Shown: piece after piece, positions 30,097 through 39,190 of the stretch
How the letters are laid out: the number at the start of each line of letters is the position of its first letter
Position numbering within the stretch: the stretch's first letter is position 1
NCBI RefSeq assembly: GCF_004342025.1
Contig: NZ_SLWN01000011.1
Coordinates: 248,001 to 312,000 of the forward strand
Direction: 5' to 3'
DNA: 64,000 nt
Origin: Kribbella steppae
GTDB lineage: Bacteria; Actinomycetota; Actinomycetes; Propionibacteriales; Kribbellaceae
Notes under the pieces: model-generated
What the model saw: the letters and a program-made list of their open reading frames with translations, nothing else
Database searches by the model: none
What the model was told of the DNA's origin: nothing
Made by a program: the position numbers and the translations under genes

Positions 30097-30717
30097 CTAC
30101 CCCGCGCGCAGATTGGTGATGGTCGGGCGTTGGTGATCGGTGAGACGGAACCCGGTACCGCGGACCGCGTCGATGGTGACGGTGGTGCCAAGATCGTCGA
30201 GTTTGCGGCGGAGGCGTTTGACCACCGAGTGGATGTCGGCCGTGCCGCGCAGGTGCCGGTTGCGCCAGACGGTCTGGTGCAGAGCGTCGTACGTCCAGAC
30301 CCGCAGTGGAGCCGACATCAGCCGGGTCAGCAGGTCGTGCTCGAGCTCGGTGAGCTGCACCTCCCGATCGCGCCACCGAGCGATCGACCGGACCCGGTCG
30401 ATGGTCAGTACGTCGGCATCGGGCTCACCCGCGGAGGCCTTGGTGGAAGTCGAGTCGACCTCCGCAGGCTCCGGCGGCTCCGGGTGTTCGGGGACCGGTG
30501 GCGGTTGCTGCGACGGGACCAGCAGCCGGCGCAGTTCCTCGAGACTGGACACGAGCAGCAGCGGTGCGACGTCGTCGACGAGCTCGGCGAGCCGGACACG
30601 TTCCTCCGGTGAGGCCGCGACCGCGATGAGCAGCGGGAACGGCTTGTTGTCGGACGGTGTCAGATCGGTCGGGGTCAGATCGGCGTCCGCAGGGGCGGGA
30701 ACACGGGCGGTGACCAT
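30097..30717 (-). CDS. OmpR-type winged-helix regulator with truncated receiver-like N-terminus
   Basis: 206 residues. The C-terminal 95 form a PhoB/OmpR DNA-binding domain (EVQLTELEHDLLTRLMSA, VWRNRHLRGTADIHSVVKRL, TIDAVRGTGFRL). The N-terminal segment (LLIAVAASPEERVRLAELV...LLLVSSLEELRRLL) recalls the first two strand-helix units of a response-regulator receiver. It lacks the acidic pair and the phosphorylated Asp, and a Pro/Glu-rich linker follows. A paralogue sits at 35899-36486 beyond the subtilisin gene. Activity is therefore unlikely to depend on a histidine kinase. It precedes thrC on the same strand and diverges from the subtilisin gene. Confidence 0.82.
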   Translation of the reverse strand: MVTARVPAPADADLTPTDLTPSDNKPFPLLIAVAASPEERVRLAELVDDVAPLLLVSSLEELRRLLVPSQQPPPVPEHPEPPEPAEVDSTSTKASAGEPDADVLTIDRVRSIARWRDREVQLTELEHDLLTRLMSAPLRVWTYDALHQTVWRNRHLRGTADIHSVVKRLRRKLDDLGTTVTIDAVRGTGFRLTDHQRPTITNLRAG

Positions 30718-31021
30718 TTGATCACGATGTCAACCTCTGCCTTGGATCGTCAACGAACTGACAACCTTTGACCACTTTGCCTGGATCGGTGCGACGGCTA
30801 GTCACATCTTGCTCACGTGGTGTGCTTGTTACCACGTTGTTCTGACACATAAGGTCCTCGTCAGGCTCGCGGTGTCACACGCCGCGAACTGGGGGGCACG
30901 CAGCGTTCGCACCACCGGTCCATCCGCCTTGATGACCGCGGCCGTGAACTGAGCCTGCACCTCTGCACCAGATGACTCGGGGGAGTCAACTCGGGGTCGT
31001 TACCAGTGAGGGGCTGCAGAG
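30718..31021. other. 304-base divergent promoter region
   Basis: No gene seen. The left half is poorer in GC and holds near-repeats around CTCTGCCTTGGATCG (30736 on) and CTTTGCCTGGATCGG (30775 on). It also holds an exact inverted repeat ACGTGGT-N9-ACCACGT (30815-30837). It must contain promoters for the winged-helix gene (leftward) and the subtilisin gene (rightward). I found no recognisable riboswitch. Confidence 0.5.
30815..30837. promoter_or_regulatory. Inverted repeat between regulator and subtilisin genes
   Basis: ACGTGGT (30815-30821) and ACCACGT (30831-30837), exact 7-base arms, 9-base spacer. Candidate binding site for the adjacent winged-helix regulator or a small hairpin. Confidence 0.4.
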
Positions 31022-34000
31022 ATGTCACATCTACGACGAAGGGGACTCGCCAGATCGTTGGTGGGTGCCCTGGCGACGGTGGCAGTCGTCGCGACCGGGA
31101 TGGCCGCCGCCGGCCAGGCCCAGGCCGCACCACCCACCAAACCCGAAGCCACACCGGCCAGCAAGATCAAGCCGGAGCTGATGGCGAAGCTGGACGGTAA
31201 GGACGCCAAGGAGGCGACCGACTACTGGGTCCGGTTCACCGCCAAGGCCGACCTGTCCACCGCCAGCACGATCACGGACTGGAACGAGCGCGGCACCGCC
31301 GTCGCCGCTGCGCTGAAGCAGACCGCCGCAGCGAGCCAGGCGAAGGTCCGGGCCGAACTCGACGCGCAGAAGGTGAAGTACAAGGCCTTCTGGGGTACGA
31401 ACGCGATCCGGATCAACAGCGGCACACTCGAACTGGCCCAGAACCTGGCCAACCACAGTGAGGTCGAGGGTCTCTACAACCCGCGGGCCGTCGAGGTGCC
31501 GAAGGTCACCCCGGGCGAGCAGGGTCACCAGATCAACGCCCTCGAGTGGGGTATCGCCAACATCAACGCCGACGACGTCTGGGCGCAGTACGGCGACAAG
31601 GGCGCCGGCATCGTCATCGCCAACATCGACACCGGGGTGCAGTACGACCACCCGGCGCTGGTGAACTCCTACCGCGGTAACAACGGCGACGGGACGTTCA
31701 ACCACAACTACAATTGGTTCGACGCGGCGGGCACCTCGCCGACCGCACCGGCCGACGGCAACGGTCACGGCACCCACACGATGGGCACCATGGTCGGCGA
31801 CGACGGCGCGGGCAACCAGATCGGCGTCGCCCCGGCGGTCAAGTGGATCGCCGCGAACGGCTGCTGCCCGAGTGACGCGGCGCTGATCGAGTCCGGTCAG
31901 TGGATGCTCGAGCCGACCGACCTCGCCGGGCAGAACCCGGACGCGAGCAAGCGGCCGAACATCATCAACAACTCGTGGGGCAGCCAGTTGCCGTCCAACG
32001 ACCCGTTCATGGAGGACATCACCAACGCCTGGAAGGACTCGGGCATCTTCGGTGCCTGGGCCAACGGCAACAGTGGTGCCCTCGGCTGCCAGAGCAGCGG
32101 GTCGCCGGGCTCCCTGACCAGCAACTACTCGGTCGGTGCCTACGACATCAACAACAACGTCGCGTCGTTCTCCGGCCGTGGTGTCGGTCAGAACGCGACG
32201 ATCAAGCCGAACATCTCGGCCCCGGGCGTCAACGTCCGGTCCAGCCTGCCCGGCAGCACCTACGGCAGCTTCAACGGTACGTCGATGGCCACTCCGCACC
32301 TCGCGGGTACCGTCGCCCTGCTGTGGTCGGCCGCACCGGCGCTGAAGGGTGACATCGACGCGACCCGTGCACTGCTGAACGGGACCGCGATCGACAAGGC
32401 CGACGCCCAGTGCGGTGGCACCACGGAGAACAACAACGTCTACGGCCAGGGCCGTCTGGACGCGTTGGCTCTGCTGAACGCCGCGCCGATCGGCGACACC
32501 GGCACCCTGGCCGGTACGGTGACCGCGGCGACCGGCGGTACTCCGCTGGCCGGCGCGAGCGTGACGGTGAAGACGGCGGGTCAGCCCGACCGCGTGCTCA
32601 CCACCTCCAGCACCGGTGCGTTCTCGTCCGTGCTGCCGGCCGGCAGCTACGACCTGACCGTGGCGTCGTTCGGGTACCAGACCCAGACCGACACCGCAGT
32701 CATCACCACCGGCGCCACCACCACGAAGAACTACGCCCTGGCCAGCGCTCCGCAGGTCAACGTCGGCGGCACCATCACGGACGGCTCCGGCCACGGCTGG
32801 CCGCTGTACGCGAAGGTCAGCGTCGAGGGTCCGGGCGGTGTGTTCGACTACACCACGCCGAGCAACGGCCGCTACAGCCTGAAGGTTCCGTCCGGTGCGG
32901 CGTACTCGCTGAAGATCGAGTCGCAGTACCCGGGCTACCAGACGGTCAGCGAGCCGATCACGGTCGGCGCGGGCAACCTGACGAAGAACGTCGCGGTCCC
33001 GGTCCGCACTGATGCCTGCACCACCGCGCCGGGTTACAAGTACGGCTCGGACGGCGTCTACGAGACGTTCGACTCCGGTAACAAGCCGGGCAACTGGACC
33101 GTCGTCGACAACAAGGGCAACGGCCAGGTCTGGCAGTTCAACGACCCGGGCAACCGGGGCAACCTGGCCGGCGGCACCGGCAAGTTCGCGATCATCGACA
33201 GCGACAAGTACGGCGGCGGCGGCTCGCAGGACACCTCGCTGGTCAGCCCGGTGGTGGACCTGACCGCGGTCACCGCTCCGGTGATCCGCTTCAACCAGGA
33301 CCTCAACTACCTCAGCGGCGAGAAGGCCGACGTGGACCTGTCGATCGACGGCGGGACCACCTGGACCAACGTGCTCACCCAGGCCGCGGACGTCCGCGGT
33401 GTCAAGGAGATCGCGATCCCGCAGGCGGCCGGCAAGTCCGCCGTGCAGGTCCGGTTCCACTACTACAACGCCTCGTACGAGTGGTGGTGGATCGTCGACA
33501 GCGTGCTGATCGGCAGCCAGATCAGCTGTGACGCGGTCGGCGGCGGCATCGTCGTCGGCAACGTCAAGGACGCCAACACGAACGGTTTCGTGAACGGTGC
33601 GGTCGTCAGCCGTGACGGCAACGCCGCAGAGACCGGTACCACCGTGGCGACGCCCGAGGACACCGGCCTGAACGACGGCTTCTACTGGCTGTACTCCTCG
33701 GAGTCCGGTGCGCAGGGCTTCACCGCCGAGGCCGGCAACTACGTCAGCTCGAACCAGAGCGTGGACGTGGAGGCCGACTGGGCCACCACAGCCGACTACT
33801 CGCTGGCCGCGGGCAAGCTGGCCGTCACCCCGGGCAGTGTCAGCGGCAACCTGAGGCTGCCCACGGGCAAGGTGACCAAGTCGTTCACCGTGACCAACAC
33901 CGGCGGTGCGCCGGTCGAGGTGAAGTTCGGTGAGCGTGACGGCGGCTTCGAGCTGCAGAACGCGAACGGCACCACCACCACGAAGAACGAGGTGCTGAAC

Positions 34001-35434
34001 AGCACCGGCGCCCCGCTGCAGCGGCTCGAGGTGCCCACCTCGTTCGCGCAGCTGCTGTCCGGCAAGACGGCCGGTACGCCGGCCGCCGCGAAGCCGCTCG
34101 CGGCTCCGTGGACGGACATCGCCGACTACCCCGCGTCCGTGATGGACAACCGGGTGGTCAACGCCGAGGGCAAGATCTACTCGATTGCCGGTGGCAACGG
34201 TAGTGCCTCGACCGGGAACAGCTACGTGTACGACCCGGCGACGCTGGCCTGGACCGCCATCGCCCCGCTGCCGGGCGCTCGCAACGCCATCACCGTCGGC
34301 GTCGTGGGTGGCAAGATCATCGCCAGCTCCGGCTGGGGTGCGGCCGGCCCGGACGCGGCGACCTGGTCCTACGACCCGGCCGCCAACGCCTGGACCTCGG
34401 TGGCCGCCAACCCGGCTCCGCGGGCCGCGGCCGGTCAGGCTGTCGTCGACGGCAAGCTGTACGCCGTCGGTGGCTGCACGACCTCCAGCTGCCTTCCGAT
34501 GAGCAACACCGTCGTCCGCTACGACGCGACGGCGAACAGCTGGGAGACCCTGCCGAACTACCCGAAGTCGGTCGCGTTCGCGTCCTGCGGCGCCATCGAC
34601 GGCAAGCTGTACTGTGCCGGCGGTAACGACGGCACGAACTCGCTGAAGTCGGCGTACGTCTTCGACCCGGGAACCAACGCCTGGTCCCCGGTCGCCGAGG
34701 CGCCGGCGGACCACTGGGCGGCGTCGTACGCCGTCGCCGGCGGCAAGCTGCTCGTCGTCGGTGGTGTCCAGGCCGGTGCGGTCACCAACGCCGGCTTCGC
34801 CTACGACCCGGCCGCCGACTCCTGGTCGGCACTGCCGAACGCCAACCTGCCGCGGTACCGCGGTGGTGCGGCCTGCGGCTTCTACAAGGTCGGCGGTTCC
34901 TCCGGTGGTTTCACCGCCACGGTGGACAGCGAGGCCCTGCCGGGTCTCGAGGACTGCGCCGAGTCGTCGGCGGACGTGAGCTGGCTGTCCATCGACAAGA
35001 CCGAGGCCACGCTGGCCCCGGGCGCGTCGACGACGGTCAAGGTCACGCTCACCGCGAACGTCGACCAGCCGGGTGCCTACACCGGGTCGGTCACGATCGG
35101 CGAGAACACGCCGTACCAGGTCGAGGCAGTGGGCGTGACGATGAACGTCACCCCGCCGACAACCTGGAGCAAGCTGCTCGGCACCGTCACGGGCGTCAGC
35201 ACGTCCGGTGTCACGGCTCCGCTCCCGGGTGCGACCGTCCAGGTCGACTCCTGGGCCTCGTCGTACACCTTCATCACCGACAGCAGCGGCAAGTACGCCT
35301 ACTGGCTGGACCGCCGCAACAACCCGCTCACCCTGATCGCCGCCAAGGACGGCTACAAGCCCCAAACCCGCACCACCCGCCTGATCGCGGGCGAACCGGT
35401 AACAGAGGACTTCGCCCTGAAGGCAGTCAAGTAG
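31022..35434 (+). CDS. Secreted S8 subtilisin-like protease with Ig-like/CarboxypepD-reg and kelch domains
   Basis: 1470 residues. Signal peptide at 1-36 (basic start, AVVATGMAAAGQAQA). Pro-region with an inhibitor-like fold to about 165. S8 catalytic domain with Asp203 (NIDTGV), His249 (GHGTHT) and Ser421 (GTSMATPH). Carboxypeptidase-regulatory-like beta domains lie around 495-660, a jelly-roll-like domain around 665-840, a six-bladed kelch-type propeller around 1030-1310 (repeated YDPAANAW/YDPAADSW), and a last CarboxypepD-reg domain at 1390-1470. An extracellular protein-degrading enzyme, with the propeller and beta domains likely binding substrate or cell surface. AGAGATG context at the start. 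Strong terminator follows. Confidence 0.93.
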   Translation: MSHLRRRGLARSLVGALATVAVVATGMAAAGQAQAAPPTKPEATPASKIKPELMAKLDGKDAKEATDYWVRFTAKADLSTASTITDWNERGTAVAAALKQTAAASQAKVRAELDAQKVKYKAFWGTNAIRINSGTLELAQNLANHSEVEGLYNPRAVEVPKVTPGEQGHQINALEWGIANINADDVWAQYGDKGAGIVIANIDTGVQYDHPALVNSYRGNNGDGTFNHNYNWFDAAGTSPTAPADGNGHGTHTMGTMVGDDGAGNQIGVAPAVKWIAANGCCPSDAALIESGQWMLEPTDLAGQNPDASKRPNIINNSWGSQLPSNDPFMEDITNAWKDSGIFGAWANGNSGALGCQSSGSPGSLTSNYSVGAYDINNNVASFSGRGVGQNATIKPNISAPGVNVRSSLPGSTYGSFNGTSMATPHLAGTVALLWSAAPALKGDIDATRALLNGTAIDKADAQCGGTTENNNVYGQGRLDALALLNAAPIGDTGTLAGTVTAATGGTPLAGASVTVKTAGQPDRVLTTSSTGAFSSVLPAGSYDLTVASFGYQTQTDTAVITTGATTTKNYALASAPQVNVGGTITDGSGHGWPLYAKVSVEGPGGVFDYTTPSNGRYSLKVPSGAAYSLKIESQYPGYQTVSEPITVGAGNLTKNVAVPVRTDACTTAPGYKYGSDGVYETFDSGNKPGNWTVVDNKGNGQVWQFNDPGNRGNLAGGTGKFAIIDSDKYGGGGSQDTSLVSPVVDLTAVTAPVIRFNQDLNYLSGEKADVDLSIDGGTTWTNVLTQAADVRGVKEIAIPQAAGKSAVQVRFHYYNASYEWWWIVDSVLIGSQISCDAVGGGIVVGNVKDANTNGFVNGAVVSRDGNAAETGTTVATPEDTGLNDGFYWLYSSESGAQGFTAEAGNYVSSNQSVDVEADWATTADYSLAAGKLAVTPGSVSGNLRLPTGKVTKSFTVTNTGGAPVEVKFGERDGGFELQNANGTTTTKNEVLNSTGAPLQRLEVPTSFAQLLSGKTAGTPAAAKPLAAPWTDIADYPASVMDNRVVNAEGKIYSIAGGNGSASTGNSYVYDPATLAWTAIAPLPGARNAITVGVVGGKIIASSGWGAAGPDAATWSYDPAANAWTSVAANPAPRAAAGQAVVDGKLYAVGGCTTSSCLPMSNTVVRYDATANSWETLPNYPKSVAFASCGAIDGKLYCAGGNDGTNSLKSAYVFDPGTNAWSPVAEAPADHWAASYAVAGGKLLVVGGVQAGAVTNAGFAYDPAADSWSALPNANLPRYRGGAACGFYKVGGSSGGFTATVDSEALPGLEDCAESSADVSWLSIDKTEATLAPGASTTVKVTLTANVDQPGAYTGSVTIGENTPYQVEAVGVTMNVTPPTTWSKLLGTVTGVSTSGVTAPLPGATVQVDSWASSYTFITDSSGKYAYWLDRRNNPLTLIAAKDGYKPQTRTTRLIAGEPVTEDFALKAVK

Positions 35435-35858
35435 TAGTCACGCAGTAAGGACCGGCCCCACTCAGACCATCTGAGTGGGGCCGGTTCTCTATTGCCTGGA
35501 ACACGGTGAGCGCGTCGGACAGGGCAGCGGGGTCGTGGGTGCGGATGTAGTCGGCGCCTTGGCTGGCCGCGTGGAGTTCGGCGGCGAGCGTCGCCGGGCC
35601 GATGCGTTCGAGGTCGGTGCCGGTGAGGGTGCGGAGGAAGGACTTGCGGGACGGGGAGATCAGGATGGGGAGTCCGTAGTGGGTCTTGAGGCTGCGCAGG
35701 TTTGCCAGGACGGTGAGAGACGGTTCTGGAGTGCTGCCGAGGAAGTAGCCGAGGCCGGGGTCGAGGATGAGGCGGTCCCGGGTGATGCCGACCGACTCGA
35801 GAGCGGTGAGGCGTTCGTCGAAGAACTTGTCGATGGTCGACCAGGTCGCCTGACCCAC
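35427..35858 (-). pseudogene. C-terminal fragment of a dihydropteroate synthase (folP-like)
   Basis: 143 codons matching only the second half of DHPS: LILDPGLGYFLG, the pterin/sulfa-site loop LISPSRKSFLRTL, AAELHAASQGADYIRTHDP. The N-terminal 120-130 residues with the DDPP-binding loops are absent. Upstream is a regulator gene only 40 bases away, so no room exists for them. The reading frame then runs through the subtilisin terminator and stops inside the end of that gene. A product could be made (GTG 35858) but it could not form the complete barrel. I read it as a remnant of a lost or rearranged folP copy. Confidence 0.8.
35451..35485 (+). terminator. Strong hairpin terminator of the subtilisin gene
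   Basis: Perfect 15-bp stem (35451-35465 with 35471-35485), 5-base loop, then TCTCTATT. It starts 17 bases after the stop of the protease gene. Confidence 0.85.
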
Positions 35859-35898
35859 CTCACGCGCCAGTCACGACCCGGCGAGAACGCTACCTCAG

Positions 35899-36486
35899 TT
35901 ACGTCGTCGGGAGGAGGTGGAAGCCGACGCCGCGGACGGCGTGGATGGTGACGGTGGCGCCGAGGTTGGCGAGTTTCTGGCGGAGGCGCTTCACGACCGA
36001 GTGGATATGCGAACCGTGGCCAAGGTGTTCGTTGCCCCAGACGGCGTGGTGCAGACGCTGGTAGGTCCAGACGCGGCCGGGTTCCTTGACCAGGCAGTGC
36101 AGGAAGTCGTGCTCGAGCCGGGTCAGCGGCACCTCACGGTCCTTCCACCGCACGACCCGCCGGTCCACGTCCAGGAAGAGCTCGGTCTCCACCTCGGGTA
36201 CGGCGGCCGGCGCCGAGACCGCGACCGGAACGATGGCCACGGACCGTGCCACTGCCTCGATCTGGGCAACGGCCGCCTGGCCGGTACCGGGGAGCACAGT
36301 TGGCGTCAGCACGACGGGACCCGCCGGCGAGGTCACCGCGGTGAGTTCGAGGAACGCACGCGCCTGGTCCGCGCTGGACACCAGCAACAGCGCCTCCGCA
36401 CCGCCCAGCAACCTGACGAGCTGCACCCGCTCGGCCGTGGAGGTGGCCACCCCGATGATCAACGACGAATCCGACGACCTCTCCAT
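35899..36486 (-). CDS. OmpR-type winged-helix regulator, paralogue of the 30097-30717 protein
   Basis: 195 residues from ATG 36486, chosen because AGGAGGGG lies 8-15 bases upstream; the frame opens at 36507. The C-terminal DNA-binding domain (EVPLTRLEHDFLHCLVKEPG, VWGNEHLGHGSHIHSVVKRL, TIHAVRGVGFHLL) is closely similar to the other copy. The N-terminal part (SLIIGVATSTAERVQLVRLL...LLLVSSADQARAFL) again looks like half a receiver domain without phosphorylation residues. The two paralogues flank the subtilisin gene. They presumably bind similar DNA and may respond to a ligand or partner rather than to a kinase. Confidence 0.83.
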   Translation of the reverse strand: MERSSDSSLIIGVATSTAERVQLVRLLGGAEALLLVSSADQARAFLELTAVTSPAGPVVLTPTVLPGTGQAAVAQIEAVARSVAIVPVAVSAPAAVPEVETELFLDVDRRVVRWKDREVPLTRLEHDFLHCLVKEPGRVWTYQRLHHAVWGNEHLGHGSHIHSVVKRLRQKLANLGATVTIHAVRGVGFHLLPTT

Positions 36487-36583
36487 TTCGAGTCCCCTCC
36501 TGGTCAACCGCCAGGCACAAGTACCTTTTACGACGCGAAGTAAGTCAAGGGATTCCCGGTACGCCGGGCTGGCACAAATGCGA

Positions 36584-36598
36584 CCTGTCCGAGACAGG
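36584..36598. promoter_or_regulatory. Palindrome CCTGTC-N3-GACAGG
   Basis: Exact 6-base arms around CGA in the upstream region of the second winged-helix gene, 98 bases before its start. Possible operator; no regulator can be assigned. Confidence 0.3.
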
Positions 36599-36616
36599 AC
36601 ACGACCGCAGTAGTGG

Positions 36617-36660
36617 GGACCGCCGGCCGGCCGCGGGGCGGCGGGCCCGGCCGGCGGTCC
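36617..36660 (-). terminator. Hairpin terminator of the chitinase gene
   Basis: Perfect 14-bp stem (36617-36630 with 36647-36660), 16-base GC-rich loop, ending 7 bases past the chitinase stop. Confidence 0.75.
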
Positions 36661-36667
36661 GCTGGGA

Positions 36668-37891
36668 TCAGCCGACCGTCTTGACCGCGGTGATCAGGGT
36701 GCCGTCGGCGGTGTCACCGGACAGCTCCCAGAAGAACGCGCCACCGAGTCCCTGCTGGTTCGCGTACGTCATCTTGCTCTGGATAGTGGCGGGTGTGTCG
36801 TACCCCCACCACTGCCCGTTGCAGAAGGCGTACGCCGTACCGCCGACGGTCCCGGTCGACGGACAGCGGGTCGAGATCAGCTTGAGGTCCTCGATGCCGG
36901 CCTCGTACTTCCCCGGCGCCGCACCGGTCGCGCTGCCACCGGGTGCGGCCTGGGTGACACCGGTCCAGCCGCGGCCGTAGAACCCGATCCCGAGCAGCAG
37001 CTTCGAGGCCGGGATGCCCTTCGACTTCAGCTTCTGGATCGCCGCGTCGCTGTGGAACCCGGCGGTCGGGATCCCGGTGTACGACGTCAGCGGCGAATGC
37101 GGCGCGGTCGGGCCCTGCGGGCTGAACGCACCGAAGTAGTCGTACGTCATCGGCATGACCCAGTCGAGCTTGCCGGCCGCCGTCGCGTAGTCGGTCGCGT
37201 CGATCTTGCCGCCTTCGGTGCCGTCGGCGGTGATCGCCGCGGTGACGAGCGCGGACGAGCCGAACTTGTTGCGCAGCGCGGTGACCACGTTGTTGAAGGC
37301 GTTCGGCCCGGACGTGTCACAGCTCAGGCCGCAGGCGTTCGGGTACTCCCAGTCGATGTCGATCCCGTCGAACACGTCAGCCCAGCGCGGGTCCTCGACC
37401 AGCGCGTGGCAGGAGTCGGCGAACGCGGCCGGGTTCTTCGCGGCCTCGGTGAACCCGCCGGACCAGGTCCAGCCGCCGAACGACCAGACCACCTTGATGT
37501 TCGGGAACTCGCGCTTCAGCTTGCGCAGCTGGTTGAAGTTGCCGCGCAGCGCACCGGTGTCCCAGGTGTCGGCCACGCCGTCCACCGACGAAGCCGCGTC
37601 GTAGAACTTGTCGTACGCCGCGTAGGAGTCGCCGATCGCGCACCGGCCGCCGGTGGTGTTGCCGAACGCGTAGACGATCGTGGTCAGCTTCGAGGCCGAG
37701 CCACTCGTCTTGATGTTCTTCACGTGGTAGTTGCGGTCGTAGACACCCCACTCGGTGAAGTACCCGACCACTCTCTTGTCGGCGGCGACTGCCTGGGTCC
37801 CGCTCGGATCGGCGGAGCGGGCGGCCGCGGGTACGGCGCCCGCACCCAACAGAGCCATCGCGGCAGCGACAGCCAGAACTCGGATTCTCAT
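36668..37891 (-). CDS. Secreted GH18 chitinase
   Basis: 407 residues. Signal peptide (MRIRVLAVAAAMALLGAGAV, cleavage near AAA-RSA). A single GH18 barrel begins at KRVVGYFTEWGVYDRNYHV. The SxGG motif is WSFGGWTWSGG, and the catalytic DxDxE motif is DGIDIDWE with general acid Glu182. The Met-x-Tyr-Asp strand VMPMTYDYFG and the terminal GGAFFWELSGD Trp are also present. It lacks any carbohydrate-binding module, so it is a compact bacterial chitinase like those of Streptomyces. It hydrolyses chitin outside the cell. A palindrome lies upstream (37982-37994), but no DasR-type site is seen. Confidence 0.94.
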   Translation of the reverse strand: MRIRVLAVAAAMALLGAGAVPAAARSADPSGTQAVAADKRVVGYFTEWGVYDRNYHVKNIKTSGSASKLTTIVYAFGNTTGGRCAIGDSYAAYDKFYDAASSVDGVADTWDTGALRGNFNQLRKLKREFPNIKVVWSFGGWTWSGGFTEAAKNPAAFADSCHALVEDPRWADVFDGIDIDWEYPNACGLSCDTSGPNAFNNVVTALRNKFGSSALVTAAITADGTEGGKIDATDYATAAGKLDWVMPMTYDYFGAFSPQGPTAPHSPLTSYTGIPTAGFHSDAAIQKLKSKGIPASKLLLGIGFYGRGWTGVTQAAPGGSATGAAPGKYEAGIEDLKLISTRCPSTGTVGGTAYAFCNGQWWGYDTPATIQSKMTYANQQGLGGAFFWELSGDTADGTLITAVKTVG

Positions 37892-37981
37892 TGCGTTACC
37901 TCCTGGGGGCGGAGAGGAACTGTCCGCACCCTACCGAGCACGTCAAGTTAAGAAAAGAAGAAACCCGAATAAAAATGTTCT

Positions 37982-37994
37982 CGTGATCATCACG
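37982..37994. promoter_or_regulatory. 13-base palindrome in the chitinase/arfA divergent region
   Basis: CGTGAT-C-ATCACG, exact arms, 91 bases before the chitinase start and 90 before arfA. It lies next to an AT-rich patch (37950-37980) that stands out in this GC-rich sequence and may carry promoters. Confidence 0.4.
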
Positions 37995-38083
37995 ACGCTC
38001 CCGGACGGGGTGTGCAGACGGAGCGCAGGGCGGAGTAATGTCCACGCGCACGGTCACTCTTGACCGCATCCGACGGAGGAACA

Positions 38084-39190
38084 GTGTCCGGACTCGTTCG
38101 GCGGCCGGTCGTCGTCTGGCTGCTCGCGGCCCTCGCCGTACCCGTGCTGATCACGGCTGTGCTCATTCCGGCCAAGGCGGGCACCACCGAGGACGACATC
38201 CGGGACCGATCGCTGACGGCGCTGCAAGCCCGCGGGATCACCGGCGCCGAGGTCGACGTGGACGGTCGCGATGCGACGGTCGTCGTACCGGCCGGTGTCG
38301 AGCCCGGCCTGGTCAAGGAAGTGGTCGCGGGCGTCGAAGGCGTCCGCGCGGTCCGGGTCGAGGGCGGCACGTCCTCGCCCACGCCCACGCCCCCACCCAC
38401 GCCTGCGCCCTCGCCGACCGAAGCACCGGCGGTCGCGTCGTTCGAGGTCGGGCGGACGAACAACTCCATCCGGGTGCAGGCCGCGGTGAAGGACCAGGGG
38501 GTCAAGGACGCGATCGCCGCCCAGGTCGACAAGGTGCTCGGCGAGGCGCGCGAGTTCGACGACCGGATCACGATCGATGCGGCGACCGGCCTGCAGGACG
38601 CCACCGCGTTGTCGGCTTTGATCCACGCCCTCGCGATCGGGACCGGCGACGCGTCGGTGCGGTACGACGGTACGACGATCACGCTGACCGGGAAGGTGCC
38701 CGACCAGGCCACCAAGGCGACCGTGGCGCGAGCCGCGGCGAAGGCGGTCCCGGGTGCGGTGATCGCGGACCAGCTGCAGACCCCGGCACCGCCGAAGCCG
38801 GAGATCAGCGAGGCGTGCCGGACGTTCCAGAGCCGGCTGTCGGAGTTCAGCCGGCAGCACTCGATCATCTTCCTGTCCGGTACGTCGATCGTGAACAACG
38901 CCTCCAAGCCGACGGTGGTCCGGGCCGCGACGCTGCTGAAGTCGTGTTCGACCGTCCGCGTCGAGATCGCGGGTCACACCGACAACCTCGGCTCCCCCGC
39001 CAGCAGCCTGCCACTGTCCGAGCGACGGGCGACCGCGGTCAAGGCGACGCTGGTGCGGCTCGGGGTACCCGCCGCACGTCTCCTCGCCCACGGCTACGGC
39101 GAGACCTTCCCCATCGCGTCCAACGGCACCCCGGCCGGCCGCATCGCCAACCGCCGGGTCGAGCTTCGAGTACTGCAAGGAAACTCATGA
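38084..39190 (+). CDS. arfA: ArfA-like membrane protein with BON and OmpA domains
   Basis: 368 residues from GTG 38084 (GGAGGA 3 bases upstream; frame open to 38060). One N-terminal membrane helix (VVVWLLAALAVPVLITAVLI), a BON-like alpha/beta module, a Pro/Thr linker, a second BON-like module, and a C-terminal OmpA domain. The OmpA peptidoglycan-binding residues sit in VEIAGHTDNLGS and LSERRATAVKATLV, closing with NRRVELRV. The same order is known for mycobacterial ArfA/OmpATb (Rv0899). The next two genes match ArfB and ArfC in kind and order, which makes the assignment firm. In mycobacteria the operon is tied to acid adaptation and ammonia release. Confidence 0.85.
   Translation: MSGLVRRPVVVWLLAALAVPVLITAVLIPAKAGTTEDDIRDRSLTALQARGITGAEVDVDGRDATVVVPAGVEPGLVKEVVAGVEGVRAVRVEGGTSSPTPTPPPTPAPSPTEAPAVASFEVGRTNNSIRVQAAVKDQGVKDAIAAQVDKVLGEAREFDDRITIDAATGLQDATALSALIHALAIGTGDASVRYDGTTITLTGKVPDQATKATVARAAAKAVPGAVIADQLQTPAPPKPEISEACRTFQSRLSEFSRQHSIIFLSGTSIVNNASKPTVVRAATLLKSCSTVRVEIAGHTDNLGSPASSLPLSERRATAVKATLVRLGVPAARLLAHGYGETFPIASNGTPAGRIANRRVELRVLQGNS

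Noticed and set aside
30838..31021. Possible riboswitch before the secreted protease
   Set aside because: I looked for a c-di-AMP or similar leader because such enzymes are often controlled that way, but could not fit the conserved core to the sequence.
31031..35365. 1444-codon minus-strand frame covering nearly all of the subtilisin gene
   Set aside because: Mirror of a GC-rich gene; composition is Val/Arg/Asp-rich and without domains. The plus-strand protease is complete with triad and terminator.
37892..38083. DasR-type operator upstream of the chitinase
   Set aside because: No match to the ACTGGTCTAGACCA-like pattern. The only palindrome here (CGTGATCATCACG) is unrelated.
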